From Deltaproteobacteria bacterium (lineage in GTDB: Bacteria; Desulfobacterota; Desulfomonilia; UBA1062): DNA of 64,000 nucleotides. The stretch lies in the NCBI GenBank assembly GCA_018433775.1, contig JAHDQN010000020.1, forward strand, positions 124,001-188,000. The letters run 5' to 3'. A program made the translations under genes and the position numbers. The notes under the pieces are model-generated. The model was not told the origin of the DNA, searched no databases, and saw only the letters and a list, made by a program, of their open reading frames with translations. This document shows positions 8,341-15,966 of this stretch, one piece after another (position 1 is the first letter of the stretch; every line of letters begins with the position of its first letter).

Positions 8341-9507
8341 ATGTTCGGCACGATACTCATCCTGATTGTCACCGTGATGCATGTCTATGTCTTCTGGCGC
8401 GCCGCATCGGTCCCGTTCGTGAAACAGCGCATCCCCACCAGAGTCATCGTGATCTCGGGCATGATCCTCTGGCTCGTTTTTTATCTGGGCCGCGTGTACG
8501 GCCGCGGCGTCTCCGGGGCCGCCGCGGCCGTCCAACTGGTCGGGATGAACTGGATGGCCGTACTGTTCCTTACCGCGACCGCCCTTCTGACAGTGGACAC
8601 CGTCACCGGCTTCGGGCTTCTCATGCGAAGGTCCGCCCCCGCGCTCCGCGGCCTGGCCCTTCTCGCGGGAGGTTTGCTTTCCGCTATCGCACTCGTTCAG
8701 GGCCTGCGGCCGCCGGAGGTGCACGACTACGAGGTGCGCATTGCCGGGCTTCCCCGCGAGATGGAGGGCAAGGTGCTCGTTGCCCTGTCCGACCTGCATG
8801 TCGGACCGCATCCGGGAAAATCGTGGCTGGAGGCCAGGGCCGCCCAGGTGCGCGGCCTTGAGCCCGACCTCGTGGTCCTGCTCGGCGACCTCTTCGAAGG
8901 ACGCGGCGCTTCCCATGCCGAACTGGTGCCTGCACTCCAGGGCCTCTCCGCGCCTCTCGGAGTCTGGGCCGTTCCCGGCAACCACGACTTCCGCCGGAGC
9001 GGCGACGACGGCCTCGCCACCCTCGATGCCGCGGGCGTCCAGGTGCTGATCAACCGCTGGGTCGAAATCAGCCCCGGGCTCGTCCTGGCGGGAGTCGAGG
9101 ACCTCACGGTCCACCGGAGAAGAGGACACGGGGGAGATCCTCTCGCACATGCGCTGGCGGGCAGACCGCCCGGGGCCGTGATCCTGCTCTCACACACACC
9201 GCTCCAGTACGAAAGGGCGGCGGAAGAAGGCGTGGACCTGATGCTCAGCGGGCACACCCACGGCGGACAGATCTGGCCCTTCGGCTATCTGGTCCGGCTC
9301 GCGTATCCATTGCTGGAAGGCCGCTATCAGGTGGGGGACATGACCGCAATCGTCTGCCGCGGAACCGGAACCTGGGGTCCGCGCATGCGCCTCTGGCGTA
9401 CCGGCGAGATCCTGTGCATCACCCTGCGCAGTGTGCAGGCAAAGAGCGCTCCCCGCTACAGGGAAAGCCGCACAACCCGGAAAGGCGGACTATCCGCCGG
9501 ATCGTGA
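8341..9507 (+). CDS. Membrane-anchored calcineurin-like metallophosphoesterase
   Basis: Predicted membrane protein with a cytoplasm-facing or periplasm-facing phosphoesterase domain. From the ATG at 8341 it has 388 residues; a GTG at 8293 in frame is also open, and no clear ribosome site decides. About four membrane helices occupy the first 115 residues. The catalytic domain shows the full metal-binding series: SDLHVG, LLGDLFE, GNHD, LLSHTP and SGHTHGGQIWP. This architecture matches the YkuE/YaeI-like group (COG1408), some of whose members act on lipid phosphates; the substrate here is unknown. The last codons enter a short tandem repeat. Confidence 0.88.
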   Translation: MFGTILILIVTVMHVYVFWRAASVPFVKQRIPTRVIVISGMILWLVFYLGRVYGRGVSGAAAAVQLVGMNWMAVLFLTATALLTVDTVTGFGLLMRRSAPALRGLALLAGGLLSAIALVQGLRPPEVHDYEVRIAGLPREMEGKVLVALSDLHVGPHPGKSWLEARAAQVRGLEPDLVVLLGDLFEGRGASHAELVPALQGLSAPLGVWAVPGNHDFRRSGDDGLATLDAAGVQVLINRWVEISPGLVLAGVEDLTVHRRRGHGGDPLAHALAGRPPGAVILLSHTPLQYERAAEEGVDLMLSGHTHGGQIWPFGYLVRLAYPLLEGRYQVGDMTAIVCRGTGTWGPRMRLWRTGEILCITLRSVQAKSAPRYRESRTTRKGGLSAGS

Positions 9508-9575
9508 GAACGCACCAGGAATGCGGCATCCGCCGGACCGCGAGAACGCATCAAAGGGTACGGCATCCGCCCGGC
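9492..9575 (+). repeat. Short imperfect tandem repeat, two units of 36-37 bases plus a partial third
   Basis: Units begin at 9492, 9528 and 9565, each opening ATCCGCC. Units one and two share a long central piece (GAGAACGCA) and end in CGGC. The third unit is truncated after about 11 bases. The array overlaps the last 5 codons of the metallophosphoesterase and extends into the intergenic space. Confidence 0.7.
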
Positions 9576-9617
9576 CCTGGGTGCCGCCCGATCGAAGGGA
9601 AATGAGACCCTGTCTTC

Positions 9618-9643
9618 TTAAAAAAGTCCTCTGGTCAGCGGAC
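9618..9643 (-). terminator. Rho-independent terminator of the GGDEF gene
   Basis: On the minus strand a hairpin GTCC-G-CTG-AC-CAG-A-GGAC is followed directly by six T. It lies 34 bases beyond the stop of the minus-strand diguanylate cyclase gene. The stem is short (4 + 3 pairs with one mismatch), so the call is moderate. Confidence 0.6.
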
Positions 9644-9676
9644 GCTTAAGACAGCGGTTTCATGTTCAGGGTATGC

Positions 9677-10891
9677 TCACGCGCACAGACGGTTCCTGCC
9701 CTGTTTTTTCGCACGGTACAGGGCTTTGTCAGCGGCCTTGAGCACGGACTGGGGCTTGGTGTTCTTCTCGTCGCGGCACGCCATGCCGATGCTGACCGTG
9801 ATGGACACCTCTTTCCTCGGCTTGCTGCCGGAGCGTATGCGCTTGGGCTTTCTCCGGGGCCTCATGCGGCTCCGAATGACAAACCGGGATGATTCCACCT
9901 CCCGGCGTAGGTCCTCCAGGTGCTGATGGGCCTGGTCCGCGTGCTTGCCCGGAAAGATCACCGTGAACTCCTCGCCGCCGTAACGGAAGGCCCTTCCTCC
10001 GCCCGATACCCCCGCGAGCTTGACCGCAACCATTCGGAGCACCTGGTCGCCCACATCATGCCCGTAACGGTCGTTGAACTTCTTGAAGTGGTCGATATCG
10101 AGCATGGCCAGGGTGTAGCGGTTGCCCAGCTTCAGGAGATCCTCTTTCAGGGCCCTGCGGGCGGGCAGCCCGGTGAGCTCGTCCTTGAAGGCCATGGCAT
10201 GGGAGGACTCGATGAGTGACACCAGGAGTATGAACCCGGCCGCGGCAAAGAAAAACATCCGGTCGATCGCGCCAAGCCCCGCCCCCAGAGCCGTGAGCAG
10301 GGTGATCAGCACCCAGAAGAAGCCGCTCTCCTTTGCCCCCTGGTGCTTCATGAACCTGATCGCGGTCACCGTCAGGGCCAAACCGAATGCCAGAAGGGCC
10401 GGCTGGGCAAGCGGCACGCCCTCGGGCAGGCTCAAGGGCATCACGGGGTGGGTGAGCCTGTTCAGGAACGCGTCCGGATGCGACCTGGCGAAGAACAGGA
10501 CGATCAGGGGCTGGATCGCGATGAACGATATCCTCGCGATACCGCGGAAGGTGAGAAAGCCCCGCTCCTGCATCAGGTTCAGCACCATGAGGTTGAGCGG
10601 CAGCAGCAGGGTTACGGCATGGTACACGATCCGCGGCGGACCCGCCGACAGCGGGAAGCCCTGCACCCAGGTGAGCAGGGCACGGTCGCACAGCGCCAGG
10701 ATGATCACGGCGAACACCAGGGAGCTCCGGTTGAACCTCCATCCGATGAATATTGCCGAGGCCAGGATGACGGGCTGCGCCACACTTACGACCGAGGGCA
10801 CCAGGGAATGCAGGGTATCCGGACCGATCATGATCAGGGCCGCGCAGAACAGTATGCCGCCGGGAATGAAAAATGAAAGCAATCTCTTCAT
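9677..10891 (-). CDS. Membrane-bound GGDEF diguanylate cyclase
   Basis: Predicted to make cyclic di-GMP from GTP. The start at 10891 has GGGAGG 11 bases upstream and opens MKRLLSFFIPGGILF; 404 residues. About seven or eight hydrophobic helices fill the first 230 residues as an integral-membrane sensor of unrecognised type. The GGDEF domain starts near ELTGLPARRALKEDL, and its active site is RYGGEEF near residue 304, so it is probably catalytic. The usual RxxD inhibitory site just upstream is missing (GGGRAF stands there). An unusual basic insertion, RMRPRRKPKRIRSGSKPRK, sits near residues 341-360, before the VSITVSIGMA strand. It is monocistronic, with a terminator downstream, and divergent from the dehydrogenase gene at 11047. 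Confidence 0.92.
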   Translation of the reverse strand: MKRLLSFFIPGGILFCAALIMIGPDTLHSLVPSVVSVAQPVILASAIFIGWRFNRSSLVFAVIILALCDRALLTWVQGFPLSAGPPRIVYHAVTLLLPLNLMVLNLMQERGFLTFRGIARISFIAIQPLIVLFFARSHPDAFLNRLTHPVMPLSLPEGVPLAQPALLAFGLALTVTAIRFMKHQGAKESGFFWVLITLLTALGAGLGAIDRMFFFAAAGFILLVSLIESSHAMAFKDELTGLPARRALKEDLLKLGNRYTLAMLDIDHFKKFNDRYGHDVGDQVLRMVAVKLAGVSGGGRAFRYGGEEFTVIFPGKHADQAHQHLEDLRREVESSRFVIRSRMRPRRKPKRIRSGSKPRKEVSITVSIGMACRDEKNTKPQSVLKAADKALYRAKKQGRNRLCA

Positions 10892-11046
10892 AGGTAAGGA
10901 AACCTCCCTGCCTCGCCGGGGCCTCTTTGCCGGCATTTCGATTTCCTGGTCTATTCTTACGGTTTTTCACCGGAAGAACTTGAAACGAATCCTCCTTCTA
11001 TCCGGTATCCAGATCATCCCTGATATGGTAGAGAACATTGAGTGGT

Positions 11047-12048
11047 ATGAGCGACCGACCCGGAAAGTTCGATGTCTTTTTCTACGAGGCCTTTGCCGAG
11101 GAGACGCTGTCTTTAAGGCGCCTCCTCTCCCCGGACGTGCGGGCGGGGTTCACGCCTCTGACGGTTCAGGAATGCTTGTTCAGCGTCCCTCCCTCGCCCT
11201 TCATCAGCATCCGCACCCAGTCGGTGATCCCGCCCGGATGGGCGGGCCTGCTCCAGGGCATCCTCACCAGGAGCACCGGCTACGACCATGTGAACCGTTT
11301 CCGGGTGGAAACCGGCAGCGACATTCCCGCCGGATATCTCCCCCGGTACTGCAGCCGCGCAGTGGCCGAACAGGCCCTGCTCCTGTGGATGGCGCTCCTG
11401 AGGAAGCTCGGGCAGCAGATGCGGCGGTTCGAGAGATTCGAGCGCGACGGTCTCACCGGGGGTGAGTGCCTGGGCAGGACCCTCCTGGTGGCCGGGGTGG
11501 GGAACATCGGCTCCGAGATCTGCCGCCTGGGCCGTGCCCTGGGAATGGAGGTCATGGGGGTCGACATCCTCCGGAAGCACCGCAACGTGCGCTATGTGGG
11601 CATCGAGGAGGGTCTCGCGCGGGCGGACGTGATCGTGTGCGCCATGAACCTCACGCCCGAAAACAGGGGGTACTTCAGCTATGAGCTCCTGAAGCGCGCA
11701 CGGCGGGGCGCGGTCTTCGTGAACATTGCCCGGGGCGAGCTCTCGCCCCACCGGGACCTGCTGCGGCTGCTGGACGAGGGTTATTTAAGCGGTGCGGCCC
11801 TGGACGTGTTTGAAAACGAGAGCGGGCTCGCCGTGAGCCTCCGCTCGGGCGTCCCGGTCGATGATGAGGATGTGCGGGCCTGCCTGGAGCTCCTGAAGCG
11901 GGAGAACGTGATCCTCACGCCCCATAATGCCTTCAACACGGCCGAGGCCCTGGAGAGAAAGGCCGGTCAGTCGGTCGAGCAGGTAGAGCGGTTTCTCACG
12001 GACAAGACCTTTCTCTGGCAGGTTCCGTCCCCCGGCGCTTCCGGCTGA
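11047..12048 (+). CDS. D-isomer-specific 2-hydroxyacid dehydrogenase
   Basis: NAD-dependent oxidoreductase that interconverts a 2-oxoacid and a D-2-hydroxyacid; 333 residues from the ATG at 11047. The Rossmann motif GVGNIGSEICRLGRALGMEV is followed by VMGVDILR, where the Asp favours NAD. Catalytic residues of the family are visible: Arg in VNIARGE, Glu in LDVFENE, and His in TPHNAFNT. The N-terminal substrate-domain helix region SRAVAEQALLLWMALLRK is typical. Sequence character is closest to the D-lactate dehydrogenase / phosphoglycerate dehydrogenase relatives, but the substrate cannot be fixed. No operon partner: the next gene is convergent. Confidence 0.88.
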   Translation: MSDRPGKFDVFFYEAFAEETLSLRRLLSPDVRAGFTPLTVQECLFSVPPSPFISIRTQSVIPPGWAGLLQGILTRSTGYDHVNRFRVETGSDIPAGYLPRYCSRAVAEQALLLWMALLRKLGQQMRRFERFERDGLTGGECLGRTLLVAGVGNIGSEICRLGRALGMEVMGVDILRKHRNVRYVGIEEGLARADVIVCAMNLTPENRGYFSYELLKRARRGAVFVNIARGELSPHRDLLRLLDEGYLSGAALDVFENESGLAVSLRSGVPVDDEDVRACLELLKRENVILTPHNAFNTAEALERKAGQSVEQVERFLTDKTFLWQVPSPGASG

Positions 12049-12196
12049 CGAGAGCCGGACAGCATGGCTTTCGACAGCTGTCCACCGGAGAAACGCGATC
12101 CTTCTCGAAGCGGCGAGAAGGACGATGCCCTTCAGGCCCGGAGCCGGCCCCTCACGTGGCCCGACCAAGACGTTGCCGCGGGCACGGGAGATCTCC

Positions 12197-13210
12197 TCAC
12201 TCCATATATCCCGAGGACAGGTGGTAGATGATCCTGTCGTAGAGGAAGATGATCCGGTTGTTGAGCTCCAGGGTGATATAGATCTCCATGGGAGAGGAGA
12301 GGATCTTTTTACGGATGACGTGCATCCAGATGCCCTTCCTGCTCAGGGCCATGGCGTTGAGCACGTCCGGAAAGCCTATGTCGAGCCGCTTGAGATCCCT
12401 GCCGTTGTCCTTGAACCTTAAGGAATCAAAGGAATCACCGTGCTCGTGCAGACCCTGCCGGACCGCCTTGAGCACCTTGCGGTTCATCTCGCCCAGATAT
12501 TCGGCATGCATGGAGAGAACCGGGATCCTCGACCTCACCTCGTGCACCCACTCCCTGGTTATCTCGGCTGCGTTCTTCTCGATGATGGTCACCAGAACGT
12601 TCGACAGGAAGTTTTTCTGCCCCTGAGCGCCCGGGGCCACGTCGCCCAGGGCAAGGGCGTCGATCTCGGGAAAGAGCTGCCGGTACGAGTCGACCATGGC
12701 CCAGGTGTCCCGGTAAAACTCGACATAGATCCTGATGGCCTTTTCGTTCGACGACCACGCCAGGGGCGGCAGCTCAGAAACCGGGAAAAACCGCGCCTCC
12801 ACGGCATCGTCCCCGGCCGCGGGCGTGCCGCCCGTGTGCGTGACCTCGTAGGTCACGATGGCGAGGCTCCCGTAGAAGTAGTTGTCCACAGTGTCCACGT
12901 CCACGAGCCTCACCACCTTTCCCTCGATGCCGGCCTCTTCCCTGAGCTCGCGCAGCGCGGCGTCCTTCACCTCCTCGTCCGCCTCGGCAAACCCGATGGG
13001 AAGGCACCACATGCCCTGGTACGGCTCGTTCTTCCGCTTGACGAGCAGTACCTCGCGGTTTTCGTTGACCACGATGCTGCTCGCCACGGGCAGGGGGTTT
13101 TCATAAAACACATTGGCGCACTGCATACAGAAATCCCGCATCTTTCCTTCCATCTGACGATGAACCACGGGATTGCCGCAGTACGGGCAGTATATCCTCT
13201 GTTTTTTCAT
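12197..13210 (-). CDS. Zinc-ribbon Nudix hydrolase fused to a C-terminal helical sensor-like domain
   Basis: 337 residues. The N terminus has a zinc ribbon (CPYC at residues 8-11 and CMQC about 20 later), as in NudC-type NADH pyrophosphatases. The Nudix box is complete within GFAEADEEVKDAALRELREE followed by AGI, so hydrolysis of a nucleoside diphosphate-linked compound is likely. The Nudix part ends near residue 160. About 170 more residues follow (LSNVLVTIIEKNAAEITREW onwards to GYME), mostly helical, unlike known NudC tails. This tail reminds me of helical N-terminal domains attached to Rsb-type co-antagonists or histidine kinases, but I cannot confirm a family. It starts 6 bases after the upstream methyltransferase gene, so the two form an operon. 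Confidence 0.85.
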   Translation of the reverse strand: MKKQRIYCPYCGNPVVHRQMEGKMRDFCMQCANVFYENPLPVASSIVVNENREVLLVKRKNEPYQGMWCLPIGFAEADEEVKDAALRELREEAGIEGKVVRLVDVDTVDNYFYGSLAIVTYEVTHTGGTPAAGDDAVEARFFPVSELPPLAWSSNEKAIRIYVEFYRDTWAMVDSYRQLFPEIDALALGDVAPGAQGQKNFLSNVLVTIIEKNAAEITREWVHEVRSRIPVLSMHAEYLGEMNRKVLKAVRQGLHEHGDSFDSLRFKDNGRDLKRLDIGFPDVLNAMALSRKGIWMHVIRKKILSSPMEIYITLELNNRIIFLYDRIIYHLSSGYME

Positions 13211-13216
13211 GCTGTA

Positions 13217-14080
13217 TCAAGCACCCCTTCGCGGAGAGAAACACCGGAACACGGCGTCGTCCTTGGTGAGAACGACCCTGCCCCGCTCCTTTGCCAGCTC
13301 GAATATCATTGTATGAAAGGAGGATACCACATCTTCCATCTTTTGTGGATGGGTTTCCATGATATCCTTGAAGATCAGGTGCCTTTTCTTGTCGAGGTAG
13401 TCGATGCACTCGCTGATCCGGTCCAGGGAGAAGAGCAGGTCGTTTTTGTAGAGAATCCGGTCCACCTTCCCGAAAAAGGGGGTGAGCCGTTCTTCCCCGT
13501 TCTCCATGCAGAACGACTGGAAGAGCCTGTTGATAGTGATCTCCTGGGGCGGAGTCAGCCCCATGATCTCCATGCAGCGGGGAACGAGCTCCGTCACCTC
13601 CTTCAGGGAATGCCTGCTGTGGGTCACGGTGATGAAGACGCCTCCGGGTGAGAGCACCCGGGCGATGTCGGCGATGAGGTGCGGGAAGAAGTAGAGCGAG
13701 TAGCTGGCGATGACCAGGTCGAAGCGCGATTCGTCCATGTCTTTTATGACATCCGCCTGCGAGCGGATGAACTCGCCCCGATACCCGATCTCGTCTACGG
13801 TCTGGAGAAACACCGCGCGGTTCTGCCGGTCCACCAGGTCGATGCCCAGGATGTGCGCGCCCTCCGCCAGTCTTCCCCGAAGCTTCTCGGTGAAGAACCC
13901 GTACCCGCAGCCCAGGTCGAGCACCCGCTTCATCCCGGAAAGGTCGAGCGAACCCAGCGCCACCTCCCGGATGTCCTGCCGGTTGATCGCGTGCTCTTTG
14001 ATGATGTTCTTGGTCTGCATGTGCTCCTGAATGATCTCGTAGGTGTTCTGAATGTCTTTCTGGCTATAGAGACATGCCAT
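13217..14080 (-). CDS. Class I SAM-dependent methyltransferase
   Basis: 287-residue methyltransferase. GAGGAG lies 7 bases before the ATG at 14080. Motif I is VLDLGCGYGFFTEKL, followed by ILGIDLVD for the ribose-binding acidic residue and FDLVIASYSLYFFPHL for motif IV; LSPGGVFITVTH follows. The N-terminal 45 residues (helical, with IQEHMQTKNIIKEHAINRQ) and the C-terminal 100 residues are extra to the core fold and may set substrate choice. The fold resembles small-molecule or quinone-type methyltransferases. The Nudix-fusion gene follows 6 bases downstream, which suggests a joint task. Divergent from the ferredoxin gene at 14214. Confidence 0.87.
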   Translation of the reverse strand: MACLYSQKDIQNTYEIIQEHMQTKNIIKEHAINRQDIREVALGSLDLSGMKRVLDLGCGYGFFTEKLRGRLAEGAHILGIDLVDRQNRAVFLQTVDEIGYRGEFIRSQADVIKDMDESRFDLVIASYSLYFFPHLIADIARVLSPGGVFITVTHSRHSLKEVTELVPRCMEIMGLTPPQEITINRLFQSFCMENGEERLTPFFGKVDRILYKNDLLFSLDRISECIDYLDKKRHLIFKDIMETHPQKMEDVVSSFHTMIFELAKERGRVVLTKDDAVFRCFSPRRGA

Positions 14081-14213
14081 GTCCGTTCTCCTCGCATCTT
14101 AAAAAAGCCCTTTTTGTATTTCATGCATACAATCTGCTTGCCGACTAGAGAAATCCATGCTTTTGTATTTGGATATGCGATGATTTTTCACCATCTATTA
14201 TAAGGAGGATGAC

Positions 14214-15212
14214 ATGGGCCTGCAAGACATTTACCGGGAACTGTCGAAAAAACTCCTCATGGAACATTCCGCCGTGCTGCCCAGGATATGGGAAACCGTG
14301 TGTTCGGAGGACGAGGCGAAGATCGTCAATGCCCTGCCCGCCACCGCCCAAGAGCTTGCCGGCCGGTTCGGCACCACCGGGGACGACATGCTCGCGACCC
14401 TGGGCGGGCTCTTCCACAAAGGCGCTGTTTTCGAGGCCGTCAAAGACGGGGTGACCACCTACCGGATGCCCAGGCACATCATCCAGTTCCACGATGCGAC
14501 CATCCTGTGGAAAGAGGCGCCGCAAGAGCTCATGGACCTGTGGATGGAGTTCGAGGAGACCGACTACCCGATGCTCCTGGAGCTCGTGACCCAGATCAAG
14601 ATGCCCTCGTTCATGCGGGTGATCCCCATTGGCGAGAGCATCACCCCCAGGAACCAGGTCCTGGCTCACGAAGACGCCCTGGGCATGCTGGAGGGGGCGC
14701 GGGTCATCGCGGTGACCGATTGCGCCTGCCGAACGCTCCTCAGGAGATGCGACCACCCGCTTGAGGTGTGCATCCAGATCAACCGCGGAGCCGAGTATGC
14801 CATCAAGCGGGGCACCGGCAGGCGGATCGACGCGGCCGAGGCAAGAGAGATCCTGGAGACCTCACGCAAGGCAGGGCTCGTGCACATGACCGAAAACACC
14901 GCGGGCCGGTCCAACGTGATCTGCAACTGCTGCAGCTGCTGCTGCGAGATGCTCCGCTTCGCTACGGACGAAAAGACCAGGAGGGCGGTGCTCAGCCCCA
15001 GCCGCTATCAGGCGCATCTCGACAAAGAGGCCTGCACGGCGTGCGGCCTGTGCGCGGATATCTGTCCGGTGAAGGCTCTCGGCTCAGAGAACGGCGACGC
15101 CGTGCTTCTCGATGTCGATGTCTGCATCGGCTGCGGTCTCTGCGCGACGGTGTGCCCGGTCGGGGCAGTGACGCTCGTAGAGGTGCGGCCTCCGGATTTC
15201 ATCCCTGCGTGA
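14214..15212 (+). CDS. Winged-helix / dicluster 4Fe-4S ferredoxin protein
   Basis: 332 residues; AAGGAGG precedes the ATG by 5 bases. The N-terminal 85 residues look like a winged-helix module (KIVNALPATAQELAGRFGTT, then a recognition-like helix and VTTYRM wing). The middle has Cys-rich segments DCACRTLLRRCDHPLEVC and CNCCSCCC. The C terminus has two classical clusters: CTACGLCADICPVKAL and CIGCGLCATVCPVGAV. Such proteins are known in anaerobic deltaproteobacteria and clostridia as uncharacterised ferredoxins. The combination suggests an electron carrier, or a redox-responsive protein that may bind another partner through the winged helix; DNA binding is not shown. Possible additional metal site at the middle Cys groups. 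Confidence 0.85.
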   Translation: MGLQDIYRELSKKLLMEHSAVLPRIWETVCSEDEAKIVNALPATAQELAGRFGTTGDDMLATLGGLFHKGAVFEAVKDGVTTYRMPRHIIQFHDATILWKEAPQELMDLWMEFEETDYPMLLELVTQIKMPSFMRVIPIGESITPRNQVLAHEDALGMLEGARVIAVTDCACRTLLRRCDHPLEVCIQINRGAEYAIKRGTGRRIDAAEAREILETSRKAGLVHMTENTAGRSNVICNCCSCCCEMLRFATDEKTRRAVLSPSRYQAHLDKEACTACGLCADICPVKALGSENGDAVLLDVDVCIGCGLCATVCPVGAVTLVEVRPPDFIPA

Positions 15213-15414
15213 AGGTGCCTCCAGGCTTGACCGTGAGCAGGAAAAGCACCGGGCCGGTCCTTCCCGGCGTGAGAGCGGTACAGGACGTCACGGGCGCTTT
15301 CCCGCCGCCGGCACGTCTGGACCGGTGCAGCGGCTGCGGGACAGGAAAAAGGAATGGAACAGGGGCGCCCGTATACGCGCTGCAGGGCCGTCCGAACAGT
15401 GGCCTGATTACGCC

Positions 15415-15948
15415 TCAGCCCGCGTCGTACCGGCGGACAATGGCGTCGAGATCCTTCTCGGCGTCTTCCATGGTGGAGGTGTTGACGACATAGCCGTCAG
15501 CGAGCGCAATGGGGATGGCCGCGCCGTAGACGATCTCCCTCCAGTCGCGCTCCTCGAACGCCTCGGGCGAGTCGTCCGCCCTTCCCCGGGAGATCACCCT
15601 CTGCCTCCTTAAGGGCCTCGGGGCCAGGAAGGCCACCACAACGGCCTCGGCCTTCTCCCGGATGAGCTCGATCTCGGGCCAGGACCTCATGCCCTCCAGA
15701 AAGACGATGCGGCTCGCCTCTTCCAGCACCTTCTCCAGAGCGACCCTGGTGACGCCCATGCCGTCTTCGCCCCTGAGCTCGTCAGAGACCTGCGCCATGG
15801 TATCGGGCCCGGGCTTCAGCCCCCGCGCCCTGACCTCGGCGCGCACCACATCGCCGGTTGCATGGTAGGGATATCCCTCTTTCTCTGCATAGGTCCGGGC
15901 GATGCTCTTGCCAGCCGCCGGCATGCCCACGATGATGAAGATCCTCAT
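15415..15948 (-). CDS. UPF0200-type P-loop kinase-like protein (dephospho-CoA kinase / adenylate kinase fold)
   Basis: 177-residue NTPase. The N terminus MRIFIIVGMPAAGKS is a Walker A of the kind seen in UPF0200 proteins (mostly archaeal). GDVVRAEVRARGL follows as in dephospho-CoA-kinase-like folds, and IVFLEGMRSWPEIE is the Walker-B-like strand. VVAFLAPRPLRRQRVISRGR then DDSPEAFEERDWRE resembles the lid region. The phosphoryl acceptor is unknown; nucleotide monophosphate kinase-like activity is the likely guess. GGAGG lies 5 bases before the ATG. It follows the RdgC-like gene by 18 bases, so the two are co-transcribed. Confidence 0.85.
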   Translation of the reverse strand: MRIFIIVGMPAAGKSIARTYAEKEGYPYHATGDVVRAEVRARGLKPGPDTMAQVSDELRGEDGMGVTRVALEKVLEEASRIVFLEGMRSWPEIELIREKAEAVVVAFLAPRPLRRQRVISRGRADDSPEAFEERDWREIVYGAAIPIALADGYVVNTSTMEDAEKDLDAIVRRYDAG

Positions 15949-15966
15949 ATCCGCCTCCCCAAGAAA

